A DNA stretch of 64,000 nucleotides from Sparassis latifolia (taxonomy: Eukaryota; Basidiomycota; Agaricomycetes; Polyporales; Sparassidaceae): the NCBI GenBank assembly GCA_018466975.1, contig CM031557.1, positions 124,001 to 188,000 of the forward strand, given 5' to 3'. How positions within the stretch are numbered: position 1 is the first letter of the stretch; each line of letters starts with the position of its first letter. Made by a program: the position numbers and the translations under genes. Below, piece by piece: positions 51,624-63,437 of the stretch. Below the pieces are notes generated by a model. It did no database searches, had not been told where the DNA came from, and saw only the letters and a program-made list of their open reading frames with translations.

Positions 51624-53124
51624 CATCATTGTCAGTTATAAAGAATAATCTTTAGTGCTTATAAGTTACAATTAAGGCTGAAATCCGGGTTTAATAAGCA
51701 GGCCATGTGGATAATCCAAACATGAGGATTATCCCTTTGAAGTATTCTAAGCTAATCTGAAGATAATCCAAAGGAATAATCCAGAAGATAATGCTAAAGA
51801 TTATCCAAAGCTAAAATCAATTTAAGAACTTGCACCCAGGCAGAATTGAACTCTTAACCTCAGGTAAAGTCACATGACTAAAAACTCCAGACACTTTAAC
51901 CACCACTCCATATAACCTTAACAGTTTACACTCATGCATAATATATATAGTAAATTTTGCTGAAAGGACTTAGACAAATTCTGCTCATTACAAAAGTGGT
52001 GATTGAGTTAGACATAAGACAAAGGATGTTTCTAGTCACTTTGGGGTACCCTTCAGACCTAGCTCTTAGCTTTAACATAACTTGTAGTATATTGTAGCTA
52101 AGGACTTCTTAGATGACTGACTGACCATAGTACTAACACATGTCCCAGAGCATTATATGTAATTATCCAGAATATAGATAGGATATAGGCTGGTTCATCT
52201 TATAGTACTAGTGTATTTACTAGTGGTTCTATAATGTCAGGGGTACATAAGGTGTTCCACTATTCACCTTAGAGTACTTTTTATCTCTAGCTCTTAGCAA
52301 CAAAATCTTTTATAGTATGTCATTGCTAAGTTCCTCTTAAGTGCCAGTATGATCATAGTATCAATACATGTCTCAGAGCATTGAAAGATTGCTCAGGCTA
52401 TAGATAGGATATAAGCTGAGCATATGAGATAAATCTTGTGAGGGATATCCTACTAAGCTAGAATATTGATACTCTGAAGTAAATAGTGGAACATCTTATA
52501 TACCCCTGACATTATAGAACCACTAGTAAATACACTAGTACTATAAGATGAACCAGCCTATATCCTATCTATATTCTGGATAATTACATATAATGCTCTG
52601 GGACATGTGTTAGTACTATGGTCAGTCAGTCATCTGAGAAGTCCTTAGCTACAATATACTACAAGTTATGTTAAAGCTAAGAGCTAGGTCTGAAGGGTAC
52701 CCCAAAGTGACTAGAAACATCCTTTGTCTTATGTCTAACTCAATCACCACTTTTGTAATGAGCAGAATTTGTCTAAGTCCTTTCAGCAAAATTTACTATA
52801 TATATTATGCATGAGTGTAAACTGTTAAGGTTATATGGAGTGGTGGTTAAAGTGTCTGGAGTTTCTTAGTCATGTGACTTTTACCTGAGGTTAAGAGTTC
52901 AATTCTGCCTGGGTGCAAGTTCTTAAATTGATTTTAGCTTTGGATAATCTTTAGCATTATCTTCTGGATTATTCCTTTGGATTATCTTCAGATTAGCTTA
53001 GAATACTTCAAAGGGATAATCCTCATGTTTGGATTATCCACATGGCCTGCTTATTAAACCCAGATTTTAGCCTTAATTGTAACTTATAAGCACTAAAGAT
53101 TATTCTTTATAACTGACAATGATG
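51624..53124. mobile_element. 1.5-kb foldback element with about 655-bp inverted arms
   Basis: Arm 1 (51624-52277) and arm 2 (52470-53124) are inverted copies with only scattered differences (ends CATCATTGTCAGTTATAAAG and its complement). The 192-bp spacer (52278-52469) is itself a diverged direct copy of part of arm 1 (both hold CTAGCTCTTAGC, ACATGTC, CAGAGCATT, ATAGATAGGATATA). There is no coding capacity. Each arm includes a tRNA-like box A/box B pair. It may be two SINE-like units inserted head to head, or a foldback transposon. Confidence 0.88.
52837..52915 (+). repeat. tRNA-like segment (box A and box B) in foldback arm 2
   Basis: TGGTTAAAGTG (52844-52854) fits the Pol III box A consensus. 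GTTCAATTC (52897-52905) fits box B (GWTCRANNC), 42 bp downstream, with a long variable region as in Ser/Leu-type tRNAs. The inverted counterpart lies near 51835-51915. This suggests SINE ancestry, not a functional tRNA. Confidence 0.5.
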
Positions 53125-53150
53125 GAGAATAGTCAAGGTAATTATCCTGG

Positions 53151-53593
53151 AGTACTACAAGGCAAATGTGAAGTCAGCGGGCACGCGCATCAAGAGCAAG
53201 ATAGAGACGTGCATTTCTGACTTGCATCTCTATGGCTTTTATGAATTCATTAACTCGAGACCCTACAGAATAGTTGGAATTTACCAGAAGTATGCAAGTC
53301 GATTGAAAAAGACTGGAGCTGATGTCGAGCGAGAAGATACTGATGCAATACTCATGGTGGAATTGGCTGAGCAGAATGGTGCTTCAGAATTTCTGAAGTG
53401 GTACATACCTGCAGATGGGCCAGATGATGACATACCAGCTGAGGTGTTGTCGACTCGGAGTACACACAGGCCTTGTCTGGAGGAGCTTTTGACTCCAGGT
53501 CAAGTGAGTAGTACTTCACTGTGGTTCACCGGGCATGGCAAAAGGGAAAGTATGTCGGGCTATCACAGTTGTTCGTTGATATCAAATTTATGA
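53151..53593 (+). CDS. unidentified ORF fragment
   Basis: The open frame (141 codons from 53168, extendable upstream to ILEYYKANVKSAG) has a basic, helical N-terminal part (RIKSKIETCISDLHLYGFYE; QKYASRLKKTGADVERE) and an acidic centre. I do not recognise it. It starts just outside the foldback element and is probably part of another mobile element. Confidence 0.3.
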
Positions 53594-53734
53594 TAGTGGG
53601 TTAGGGACGCCTGAGCTATACGTGTGTTTTGTTGTCTGAAGTCGGGATGGTAGTCTGCACAATACAGATGAGAGAGTGTAGAGGAGGATGCCTAGCAACT
53701 GTGTGCAAGGGCTTGCATTCTGTCTTCTTATATG

Positions 53735-54600
53735 ATGCCTACAAACAGTGCAGGGCTTTAACGGGTTTTCTTATACGAGGCCTACAACTGGTGCAGGGCT
53801 TTCCGAGTCTTCATCATCTTCCTAATGTTACAATGCTCCTCAGTTATGACACATCTTTTCTTTTTCCTTTCGTCGTTCCCTTTACTTTACCGGACCACGT
53901 GATCCAACACGTGACTCATCGGAGCGCAACCTTCAATTCTCTACCCAGATGTCCAGAACTCCTAGTCTAGGGTTACACCGGATCCAACTCTGGACCTTCT
54001 TCTTATCACACATGCAAGACGTGCATGTATGCCTTATCTTTACCTCGTTCTGATACACAACTCGTTATCCCCATTAGTACTGATTATCTCTCACAATCTT
54101 ACTCAGCTTTCTCATACATATTACTTCCTCGCTGTTACCTTGCCCAGACATTGTTTCACCTTATCTAGCAAATGAACGATCCCGTATTACTGCATAGTAC
54201 TGCGGATACCTTTTGTATAAGTAGATGACCTCGTCGAGCTGGATCCCCATCTCGACCTGGTTACCATTAAACCAGCTTTTCACTTGCCTTTGACTGAGAT
54301 TGATCATCAGTAGCAGACAGCTACTACGAGTCATCAGAATGAACTCTGATCGACCTTCAGTGCAAGGACATCGCCAGAAGTGTTACTTGAACGGACTTGT
54401 GTCTTAGACTAAGACCTTGTCTCGTGACCACTCGACTAGCCGCTCGTGTTTCGCTGCTGCGTAACACCTAATCCGTGTGCCTACAACCGTGTGCAGGGCT
54501 TACCGAGTCTTCTGTGGTCCTATCCGGTGCCTACAACCATGTGCAGGGCTTTACTGAGTGCATGTGTCCTAATACAATGTGCCTGGCTGATAACTTTCCT
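53735..54600. repeat. minisatellite (about 45-50 bp units) interrupted by a solo LTR
   Basis: Units share GCCTACAACNNGTGCAGGGC followed by TTNCCGAGTCTTC. Two copies precede the LTR (53735-53825) and two follow it (54475-54590). Confidence 0.75.
53826..54466 (+). repeat. solo LTR of the gypsy A/B family (641 bp)
   Basis: It runs TGTTACAATGCTCCTCAG to TGCGTAACA, with the same length and motif order as the LTR at 2862-3502. It is more diverged, mostly by transitions. A perfect 5-bp target duplication CCTAA flanks it (53821-53825 and 54467-54471). The internal region is absent. Confidence 0.93.
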
Positions 54601-54698
54601 ACATGTTGTCCGAGAACTTTCTGAGAACGGTTTGAGTATCTAGCAACTGTGTGCTAGACTACCCAAAAGAAACTGTACAAGAGTGCAGTAGTTGTATT

Positions 54699-55189
54699 TG
54701 TAACAACTCACTGCCTGTGCTGAACTGACTTCATCGGGATCCTTTTGATTACAAGTAACAAGTTACTGGGAGGAGTGGAACAAACTTCTATTCTTTTAGT
54801 TTATCACTTGTAGGGTAAGCTACAAGCAAAGGGAGAACTCTTCACTTATAGGGGGCTACAAGTGGGGAGAGAAGACTGAGGGTCAGGGCACCTCAAGGGT
54901 CCTTTTATACCCCTCGGGTGTCATCTGTTGTGACCATTACATAGTAGTGTTACATGGCAGATTGGCCAATAGCAAAATAAGAGCATCACGTAATCAAAGG
55001 GGAAAGTAGGAAGGAAAAATGTCTTAGGACCTTCGTGTCCAATAGCATAAAGTGAGCAGGGAGAAACAGGGAAAACAAAAACTCTTGGGACCTCCATGTC
55101 CAATAGTATAAAGTGAGCAGGGAGAAGTAGGGAGAAAGCACTTTCCGAGTTTTTCCCATCCAATAGCATAATGTGAGCATCAGGTGACA
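54699..55189 (-). repeat. possible solo LTR of another family, with 60-bp internal repeats
   Basis: The segment begins TGTAACAACTC and ends CAGGTGACA, LTR-like ends. On the minus strand it has GGGTATAAAAGG near 54915, a promoter-like motif. The right part holds about three 60-bp units (roughly 55010-55180) sharing GTCCAATAGCATAAAGTGAG. No matching target duplication was found at these borders, so the limits and identity are uncertain. Confidence 0.4.
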
Positions 55190-55299
55190 TGCTCAGCCAA
55201 ACGTTCTTGGGTTCCGTCTTAGTCACGTGACTTCTTCGTTGAGCACTTCACTGGTGGTTACATGTTCACAAGCCAAACACTTTTGGTGCGTGACAGCGT

Positions 55300-55720
55300 G
55301 TTGGAGTGAGTACTATATCTCATCTCGTTCGTGCATTGTAGGACTTAATTTTAGTGATGTTTTCTCAGAAGAGATTGTGAATGAATGGAGGTTTTTCCCA
55401 CAGTTCCACAAGATCCTTGCAGTGTGGCCAAATGTAAATCCGATAGCCGTAATGACTGGTATTGGTCCCGCAGGTGCAAGAATGCTGCATCTGCAGCCTC
55501 CGAGCCCCACAGCTACTGGTGACATTGCACCAAGTGATGGGCCGGATGCATCATCTTCTGAAGCTCCATATGCTGCCAATCTTGATAGTGATCCCTCACA
55601 GATGTTGTTACAAGACATTCTCATTGCTACAGTTCACAATCAGCAAGCCAAGGAGGCCACTGATGCCATAGTTGCTACGACTATCCAAGGGAAAGAGAAT
55701 GTGCCTGTTACTCTGGCAAG
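55300..55720 (+). pseudogene. possible accessory-ORF remnant of a Harbinger-type element
   Basis: An open frame carries EEIVNEWRFFPQFHKILAVW, VNPIAVMTGIGPAGARML and an acidic Ser/Pro stretch. Such sequence could come from the second (Myb/SANT-like) ORF of PIF/Harbinger elements. Assignment rests mainly on its place against the transposase fragment. Confidence 0.35.
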
Positions 55721-55730
55721 AATGACAGTT

Positions 55731-56393
55731 TCACACAGCATTCTTGAGGGTGTGAAGAGCGCAGTGAAGAAATGTACCTACAAACCAACATTTCTCCAGT
55801 TTCTTCTCCTCCGCTGTCAGTTGTCGCACAAAGAGATCATGGAGAGACTCAATGGCATTGAAGCACTGGCTCGTGTACATCTTCACAGTTCCCTTGGAGC
55901 AGCCTGCAGCCCATGCAATATCTATCACAGAGGCTCCATTCCCATAATGGCCTAAACGATACAGTGTGACAGCAAGCTGTGTTTCCACTGGGGCCTAGGC
56001 ATGATGCGACTCAGATTGGAAAATGGGATGATCTTGAATCAGGATCAAGAGGACCTGGAAAGATTCCGGGGTGAGGTGAAGCATGTTGATGAAGCCTCTG
56101 TAATCATGGGGACTCTGCACATAATGCCAGGCAGGATGGAGGTTCCCAATCTTCAAAACTGGTGGGTGATCACAGAGGTACTGAATTTGCAAAATTGCGA
56201 TGAGAATGTTGATATCAAGGTTCAACTGGCAACAAAGGTCTTCTGCATTCTCAAGTGGAGTATAGAGATCTCGAACGAAAGCATGGAATAAATATGAATG
56301 CAGTACTTGACATCTGTAGGGAACCCTCATGGCACAGATTGGGAACTTAGATGGGGTCAGTACCCTAATTGGGCCCATCACACTGTGATTCAT
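55731..56393 (-). pseudogene. PIF/Harbinger transposase N-terminus (helix-turn-helix region)
   Basis: Reading down from 56393: YRGFINMLHLTPESFQVLLI, IFQSESHHA, an in-frame TAG (CAG expected), then VETQLAVTLYRLGHYGNGAS, IDIAWAAGCSKGTVKMYTSQ, CFNAIESLHDLFVRQLTAEE. This matches the conserved region ahead of the DDE domain in Harbinger transposases. The frame ends near 55735 with no catalytic domain, so the copy is truncated. Confidence 0.7.
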
Positions 56394-57024
56394 CGGTCAC
56401 CTAAGCAAAAATTGCATGACAAAGCAGCCGCAGTCTCAGCGTGGGGCATTCAAACATCTGCCGCTGTTTAGATGGCCACTTTTGCAGAAAGCAACTAAAA
56501 GCTGCTTTCGCAGATACAACTGAACCCTCCTATTGCTGCACATCCTACCACTGCAGCGCTATGGTGCACGAGCTGTATCAGGTCTGTTTTTGGAAGTGAA
56601 GCCTTTTTGCCCATGTGAGTTTCAGTAACAGTGTGACTCACATTCACTGCCTAACCGGGCACTCTCCGGGCTCATCGGCAATTTTGTGGTGGCGCTCATT
56701 GTGGCGGACTGCATCGGCAATGCTGGACGTGTTGAGCATGAAGTCAGGAATGGCAAATTTAAGAAAAATATTCTTTGTAGATACCTTTGGATCTTAGTAC
56801 ATAGTTGGAGTTGAGCATAAATTAAATACTCAGTTCATTAAAGTCCAAACCAAGGAATAGTCACAGCATGCTTGCTTTTAGGCTAGCTTTAGATGAGGTC
56901 ATTGTATGAGTATAAAAAGAACTATTTCACACCCATAAATGGACAAAGATTGATATTGTGTAGTGACGGGTAGGTGACCAGCACTGCTGAGATGATCAAA
57001 GTAGGGAAAGTAGCGAGGGACATA
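56394..57024. other. no gene recognised
   Basis: Sequence between the Harbinger remnant and the MITE; no feature supported. Confidence 0.4.
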
Positions 57025-57219
57025 CTATGGATTACCACTCACTTGGTGGATCCTGTAAATCGGCAGCCCCCAAAAGCCCCCATATAAGGGAAAAATTCAA
57101 AGTAGGTGCGCATCTTCTCAGGTCAAATTTCTGCCACTTAGAACATTTGACCCAAATCCTCCCTATACATGGGAAAACTGCTGACTTACAGGGTCCGCCG
57201 GGTGAGTGGTAACCCATAG
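57025..57219. mobile_element. 195-bp MITE with TA target duplication
   Basis: The terminal inverted repeats are about 40 bp: CTATGGATTACCACTCAC on the left and GTGAGTGGTAACCCATAG on the right. TA flanks both ends (57023-57024 and 57220-57221), as in Tc1/mariner-related MITEs. It has no coding capacity and lies right beside the LINE 3' end. Confidence 0.85.
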
Positions 57220-57256
57220 TAATTGAACAGGGCAAATTGATTTTTTTTTTTTGGAG

Positions 57257-58835
57257 GAAGCATAATGGCACAAGTTTGCAGCTGCAACTCAGACAGCCCG
57301 AGCAAGGCCTGCTTAGCAGTGAGGATTTCACCCGATGACCCTCTCAAGAGAAAAAATGCAGTTATGCACACCTGCCTTTCAGTGGGCAGTGTGAGGCTCA
57401 GGTCACTTTCCTCGCAGTGGGTTAGAGCCGCGCATGCTCCGGCGACCTCATGCTGATCAATCCAGTTGTACAGAAGGTTGTTTTCTTGAGAGAGTGTGTT
57501 TCCCCAGGTGGCCAGGACCAGTTTCTGGCTCACAGCATGATGGCCAAGACTCAGGCTAGTGGCGGCCTGGTCGAGGTGTAGGCACGAGTTTATCATGTGC
57601 TGCCAGTGTGCTTCAATTTCAGTCAGTGTGTGTTTGAAGGTAGTGTCATTGTCATGTGAGATGTGTTGCTCACAGCGAAGTTTCCAGATGAGATAGGCCG
57701 ATTCTGAAACAATGATGTGAAAGAGTCGTGAGGTGCCATGGCAAAGTTTGCCTGATCTTGAGGTGAATGTGGCTAGACTGCAACCAAGGACCATACCTAG
57801 AGAGAGAGGAGGCCATTTTTGATGTTTGCAGAGCCAGAGTTTCTTAGTTAGCAACCAAATTTTATACCGGCCTGGTGCAGTGCATTTCATAAGGATGTGG
57901 TCGAGGGATTCCTCGACTCTGCAGGTTGGGCAAGTGGCATGGGGTTCCATGGTCAGAATGTGGTTCCAGAACTGACTGCAGCGATGCGCATTGTGTAGAC
58001 CTTTCCAGAGGAAGTCAGATATTGGGTGGGCAATGTCTTTACGGCGGATGGAAGTCCAGATTGTGGTGTCAGTTGGTGAGTGAGTGGTGAGGTTGTGGAT
58101 TGCAGTCCATGTGAGGTTGAGGTTGAAGCATGTGCTCTGGCGTGATTGAGGAGGAGCAAGGGCAAGGATGCCTTGGTAGGCCATGTGTTGGGATATGGAG
58201 GATAGCTGGGCACCTGAGGGGCAGAAAGCTGCAATCTCTGATAGGTTGAGTGGGTCGATGAGCTGTCGGTTAGCTCCCTTGCTGGCCAGGTGATCTGCAC
58301 CTTCATTTCTGAGGATGTGCATGTGGCCTTTCACCCAGTGAAAAGTGGTGATGGCTACTCTGCATCACAGAGTGGCTGCTGTGGCTTTGAAGAGGTCAGC
58401 ATTGGCGACACTGATTCATCCTCAGTCCTCCCAGTGTGGGAGGTGGAGTGTGAAACTATTGATAGCATATTTGGAGTTGCTGCAGATGTGTAGGGGGGCG
58501 AACGGGAGGACTGACTGTGAGGCATGGAGGATGGTGGCAACTTTACCAGCCTGGTTGGAGGAGTGAGGGGGAGGCAGGCATAGGCTGACATTTTGTGGGT
58601 TGTTAGGTCCAAACCATATGCCGAATCCCGCTCGGGCATCGTGATCTCCATTTTTGAAGCAGGACCCATCTGTGTACAAGGTCGTACTTTCTTCGAGAAC
58701 TGGGCAGCCTGTTCTGTGTGCAATGGTGAGGGCAGGAGGTGAGATGTCTGAGAAAATGTGGAAGCCTTCACGGAGGCTGCCAAAGGTGGTAATGGATGGG
58801 TCGAAGACAATGTCATTGTCAGAGCAGCACGCCAT
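57257..58835 (-). pseudogene. LINE RNase H and C-terminal zf-RVT region
   Basis: RNase H begins at LYTDGSCFKNGDHDARAGFG with the first Asp kept. The expected Glu in NQAGKVATIL is Lys, and the next catalytic Asp in ICSNSKYAIN is Asn; both fit G-to-A changes. After a frame change come WMKGHMHILRNEGADHLASK with the last Asp region, and a zf-RVT-like motif (CPTCRVEESLDHILMKC). RNase H would remove RNA from the cDNA hybrid, but this copy cannot. Confidence 0.8.
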
Positions 58836-59197
58836 CTGGTTTGCAGTGGTACAGTGCTTTGTAAGGGAGAGTCCATCTTCCTGCAGGATCGTGGTTGGGT
58901 CCCAACATTTGCCAATCAGGATAAGGAGGCGGAGGGTGGCGATGTAGCATCAGAATGGGTTTGTACATTCATGGTGGCGGTGGTCTCTTGTACAGTATTT
59001 GCAGACACAGTCTTTGTGGCTGACATGGGGTGGAATGAGGTCAGTAGCTCAATCTCGTTTGGTAACTTTGAGTAGGTCTCTTATGGATATGACATTATAG
59101 TTGTCGCACAGGCATTTATCTGGAGGGGAGTTGTTGAGGAATTTGAGGTGGCCGCCAGAGCCAAGGTGATACCATATGGGAGTTTCTTTTGCATGTT

Positions 59198-61069
59198 TCA
59201 GGACAGTTTTATTGTCCCAAAATTCACATTATATTTGTTTGCCACACAGAGGAGGCATATAAGAAAGGAAGGTAATTTTGAGGAGGAGTGGGTGTTTACC
59301 TTCCATGTTTGGAGGAAGATGTTGATACGTGTGCGTTCATGTACTTGGCTGGATGCACATGTTATGTTGTCGTGGAGGAGGAAGTCCACAACGAAAGCCC
59401 AAGCTGGGCAGGCAGGTCTGATGTTAAGAAAGAATTGGATATCTTTGATTGTGATTGCTTCATTTCGGGCAGGGAGGTTGAGTAGGCCGAGGCCTCCATT
59501 TGTTGTGGGCTGGCATAGTGTGAACAGGCTAACAGTGGAGTTGGGGTTTCCCGACCAGATGAATTTACGGATAGTCTTGATGAGATCGAGTTCTATTTGC
59601 TTTGGCATTCCTTGTACCCATGTGAGATATTGGGTCATGCCTCTGACGACCATTTGTACTATGAGTTTTTGTCCTTTGAGGGTTGGGTGGCTTTGTCTCC
59701 AATGTTTCAGGGATGCACCAATTTTGTCCAGCATGGTTGATCATGGAGTTGTGTTGTCCACTCCATTCCCGATCCATGCACCAAGTGACCGGATGGAGTC
59801 GCCATCATTAGTGATTCTAATGCCAAGTGGGAAGGCAACATTTGATGGGCTCATACAGCATGAGGTAATTACTTGATATTCTGGGGTGCCAATTGGAATG
59901 ACTTCTGTTTTGTCGATATTGAACCATGCTGTGAAGGCTATGCACCATTGGTCAAGGATGTCAGTGAGGGTGGTGTAGTTGTCTCATTCCGAGAGGTAGG
60001 TTATCATATCATCAGCAAATAGGGTGATTATGATATTTTCCATGACACCAGGGATGGGGAAGCCTTCAATATCGGAGTTGCATAGGGAGCAGGCTAGCAA
60101 TTCTATGGCAAGGTCGAAGAGGAGGCATGACAGGGGATCGCCTTGCCGTACACTGCGAGTTACTTGGAATGGCGTACTGCATTCACCATTTATGATCACG
60201 ACAGTTATGACTTGGTCGTAGAGTGATCGGATTGTGGAAATGAAGGAGAAGGGAATGCGAAAGGCAATGAGAGTTTTCCAGAGGTAGTCATGGGCCACGC
60301 GGTCATAGGCTTTTTCCTGATCTAGAGCAATGATTACCCCATTTTCTTTGACAGCTTCAGCATAGTGTATCATCATTTAGGACAGGCATACTTGGTCAAA
60401 TATGTTTCTGCCTGGGACAAAACCTGCTTGATTGGGGTGGATGATCAAAGGTGCACATCGTGCCAGTTTGATTGATAAAGCTTTGGTGAAGATCTTGTAG
60501 TCTGTGTTGAGGAGGGTGATTGGTCAGTAGTTTGTGATGTCAGAGCCAGCCTGTGGCAAATTCAGTGGTAGGGGAGACTCCATGGCATTCAATGTCATTG
60601 TATACCCAGATAGAAGTTGGAGGACATCAAAGGCTGGTTTTTGGCATGATGTGTGTTCCAGAAAGTGAGTGTGGAGGGTTTTCCGGAGTTCGTATATGAT
60701 GCCATTGATACTGGCAGCACACCCATTTTCACAGAGCTTGAGTGTGTTTAGGACATCATCTTGACAGAGGGACTGTGCAAATCTGGACCTGGCAGTGTCA
60801 GTTAGTGTTGTCTTAACTTTGGCAAGGACTGAAGTGGTAGTGTCTGCACGTTCATCCGGCATGCATCTAGGAACATCAAGTTGGATGGTGTCATGGTAGT
60901 CCCTCACCAGTTCAGCCATTTTGTCAGATCGTGTGATGTATGTCGGGGGATCAGATTCGGGTTTTTTCAAGGAATAGATGGTGTCTCTGGGCTTCCAGGG
61001 GTTACAGATGGAGGACCAGTATGCCCCGACTTCCTTGCCTGCTGCGTGGAACTTGGCTTTGGTCATCAT
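59198..61069 (-). pseudogene. LINE reverse transcriptase
   Basis: Motifs in order: YWSSICNPWKPRDTIYSLKK; NY/PITLLNTDYKIFTKALS, with TGA where the conserved Arg of NYRPI would be; AGFVPGRNIFDQV; VIIALDQEKAYDRVAHDYLW; SVRQGDPLSCLLFDLAIELL; and the active site ITLFADDMITYL. The thumb region (59734-59198) has MLDKIGASLKHWRQSHPTLK and KFIWSGNPN. Several stops and frame changes interrupt it. Confidence 0.85.
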
Positions 61070-61143
61070 GCGTGTCTGTTTGTTGCAGAGGTGTTCTAGA
61101 TTTGTGATCTGTTTCTGGAGGTTGTGAGCTTCGAGTTGTAGGT

Positions 61144-61670
61144 CTATTGATGTATCATAGTCTGGGTGGTTGTGGATAGCTTGTAGGGATTTTTGCAGAA
61201 GGTCAGACGTGTTGCGCAGTTTGGGCAGATTTTTTGGCTATCTTCTTCACGATGGTGGTGAGATTGTCTTTGTATTCCTTGAAGATAGTTTGTGCATTCC
61301 TCAACGGGGATCTGTCTTCGACGTCCTGTATTTTTAGGTGGCAAGGCGTCCTTGAAGATCGATTTCATTTAGAAATTCTCGGCAGCTAAGTAGATGGGCA
61401 GGAATTGACCAGCATCCTTTCCCGATGAAGGGAGCGCCTGAGTCAGTTAGGTGTACCGACGCCAATTTGTGATCAGTTCGGACTGCAGTGTCCGAGATTG
61501 TCCAGTCGAGGGAGGTGTGGAGAAGGTCTTCCGATATGTATATGTGATCAATGCGTGATTTGCTTCCTCGTCCAGATGTTGGGTAGGTAAAGTTCTGGTC
61601 CGTGGGGTTTTAATGCGTGGCAAATTGATTGTTGACCCACATTAGAAACCTTTCGAGCTCATAAAGGAAT
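61144..61670 (-). pseudogene. LINE endonuclease C-terminal part and linker
   Basis: FLYELERFLMWVNNQFATH is followed by TAA, then NPTDQNFTYPTSGRGSKSRI, DHIYISEDLL and AVRTDHKLASVHL. The SRIDHIY and DHKLASV motifs are those of AP-type LINE endonucleases. The N-terminal half of the domain is missing. Confidence 0.65.
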
Positions 61671-63437
61671 CGGTGCCCAACACTCGACACCCAATGCCGA
61701 CACCCCGATGGCACACTGCAGCACTGTGCTCGTCTTTGTCGATGCTGACCGCAGAGCGTCGAATATCTCTCAATGGTCTATGCCAGTGCAGCGCGCCCAG
61801 CACCACTGTGAACCTTGAAATTGTCATTGGTAGTGTGCATCAGCAAACTCGCACGAGTCTGGTGAGTCTGGTGCCAGACGCACTATACGCGCAATGCTGC
61901 CACAAATGCTCGTGGCACTACATTTGACCTACGTATTTCCACGATGCATTCTGTGGCACCATACACTTATCAGACAGAGAAGTCCGGTGCCATACTTGAG
62001 CCATACTCAAGCTATACTCGGGCCATACTCGAGCCATACTAGATCCACGATGGTCCAATTTTTGATAATTGAATATATGAAATATATTAGGACACTACTA
62101 GCTAATACTACAGGGATGGTATGGCAACTGAAGACACCGGCAACCAAGCTCAATCACAGAGTGATGGCACAACTGTGAGCGTGCTCAAGTGTGGCCACAA
62201 TCGCATTGTGCTCACTTGCGTGCGTCACAGAGAGCGCATCAGCGGGCGTAGTGCTGAGGGCATCTGAGTTGCCCTTGTGGAAGAGGTTCTGTGAGAGGCG
62301 ACTGATGGTGCATTGCATCTTCTGAGTGTTGCGCGACTTCAGTGACTGACCATAAGATGCAACGGAATGCGGCGACCAAGGTCTTTCGCCCCCCATCTGA
62401 GCTGGAGAAAGAACGCGTGATTGTGCTTTAGGAGACCTGATCTGAGGAAAATGTTAGCTCCCCGTCGCTCATTGCAATTCATCACATACCCGATTTGCCC
62501 CATTTGCACCAGCATCGGCAACAGACTGCATCTTGGTAGAGATAGGTCACGTGTGAACAGAGGGCGATGCCACAGATGCTGGCAGTGGGACTCCTGTGGC
62601 CATAGCTGGTGTCATCCCGAATTGCTGACAGAACTTTAGCAACTGGATACGCAGCACAACACAGGCCTTCCTACCTGGAACAGGTTGAGATGGCTAGATG
62701 TAAATGAAGCTATGTCGATAGGAAAAAGGGCAGCGTTCATCTTCAATAGCGCTAATTATTACGGCTCGTTGATAGTGGTTGCTTTGGAGACCTACCTGAC
62801 CATTGTTCCAAGGAGCAGGGCCAGGGGGCAAAGGTCCGAAGTTGCCAAACGATGATCCATAGGATTCGAAGTGGGGACCAGGGGGATTAGGTTAGAATAA
62901 AGACGAACAAGTCTCAGAGGACATCGCTGAGCGTCAATGTATTGTGACTTATTTGGTTTGTTCAACAAAGTCACATGCTTTGTGGACTTAGCACACCGGA
63001 TGCTTCAAAGTTCGAACATGAAACAAGCTCGACAGAATGTGGAGTCAAGTCAGTTGCCCTGTGGCCAGTAGCACATTCTCTACATGTACAGTAGTCAATA
63101 TCATGCAATAAATTACAGTATATCTTGCTTGTGTTGTACTGTGGCAGGGAATCAGAATGTATGGTAGAGTATAGCTCAGTGTGGTGCCACACTAACCATA
63201 GCAACCATACGCACCAGACCAAACCATACTTGTGTGAGTTTGCTGATGTGCATGCGGTATTCGGAATATTCCCTCCCACTGCAGGCTCCTCGATCATCTC
63301 CCGAGGTCTTACAAGGTTGTTACAAACGGCACCAACACTGGAGGCAAAAGTGGATGTTCTGCCTTGGAACAGTGTCTGAACATCCAAGGAACAGATTACA
63401 TTTTTGGACATGTCACATGTTCTGAACATGATAAGGA
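61671..63437. other. no gene recognised; short palindromic words
   Basis: Only short frames occur. Around 61995-62045 the word CCATACTNGAG repeats about four times. From 63350 on, GAACAT and ATGTTC words become frequent, leading into the 71-bp repeats. Confidence 0.4.

Larger units (their letters stand above)
57232..61670 (-). mobile_element. LINE (APE endonuclease, RT, RNase H), 5'-truncated, defective
   Basis: The element reads from about 61670 down to a 3' poly(A), seen as a run of about a dozen T at 57241-57252. Order: partial AP-like endonuclease, linker, RT, RNase H and a terminal zinc motif, an arrangement found in fungal Tad1/I-like LINEs. A match TCAATTTGCC occurs both next to the poly(A) (57231-57240) and near 61619-61628; its meaning is uncertain. 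Many stops make it inactive. Confidence 0.85.

Noticed and set aside
52844..52905. Functional tRNA gene
   Set aside because: Box A and box B are present, but the arms do not form a credible cloverleaf by eye and the segment is part of a foldback repeat.
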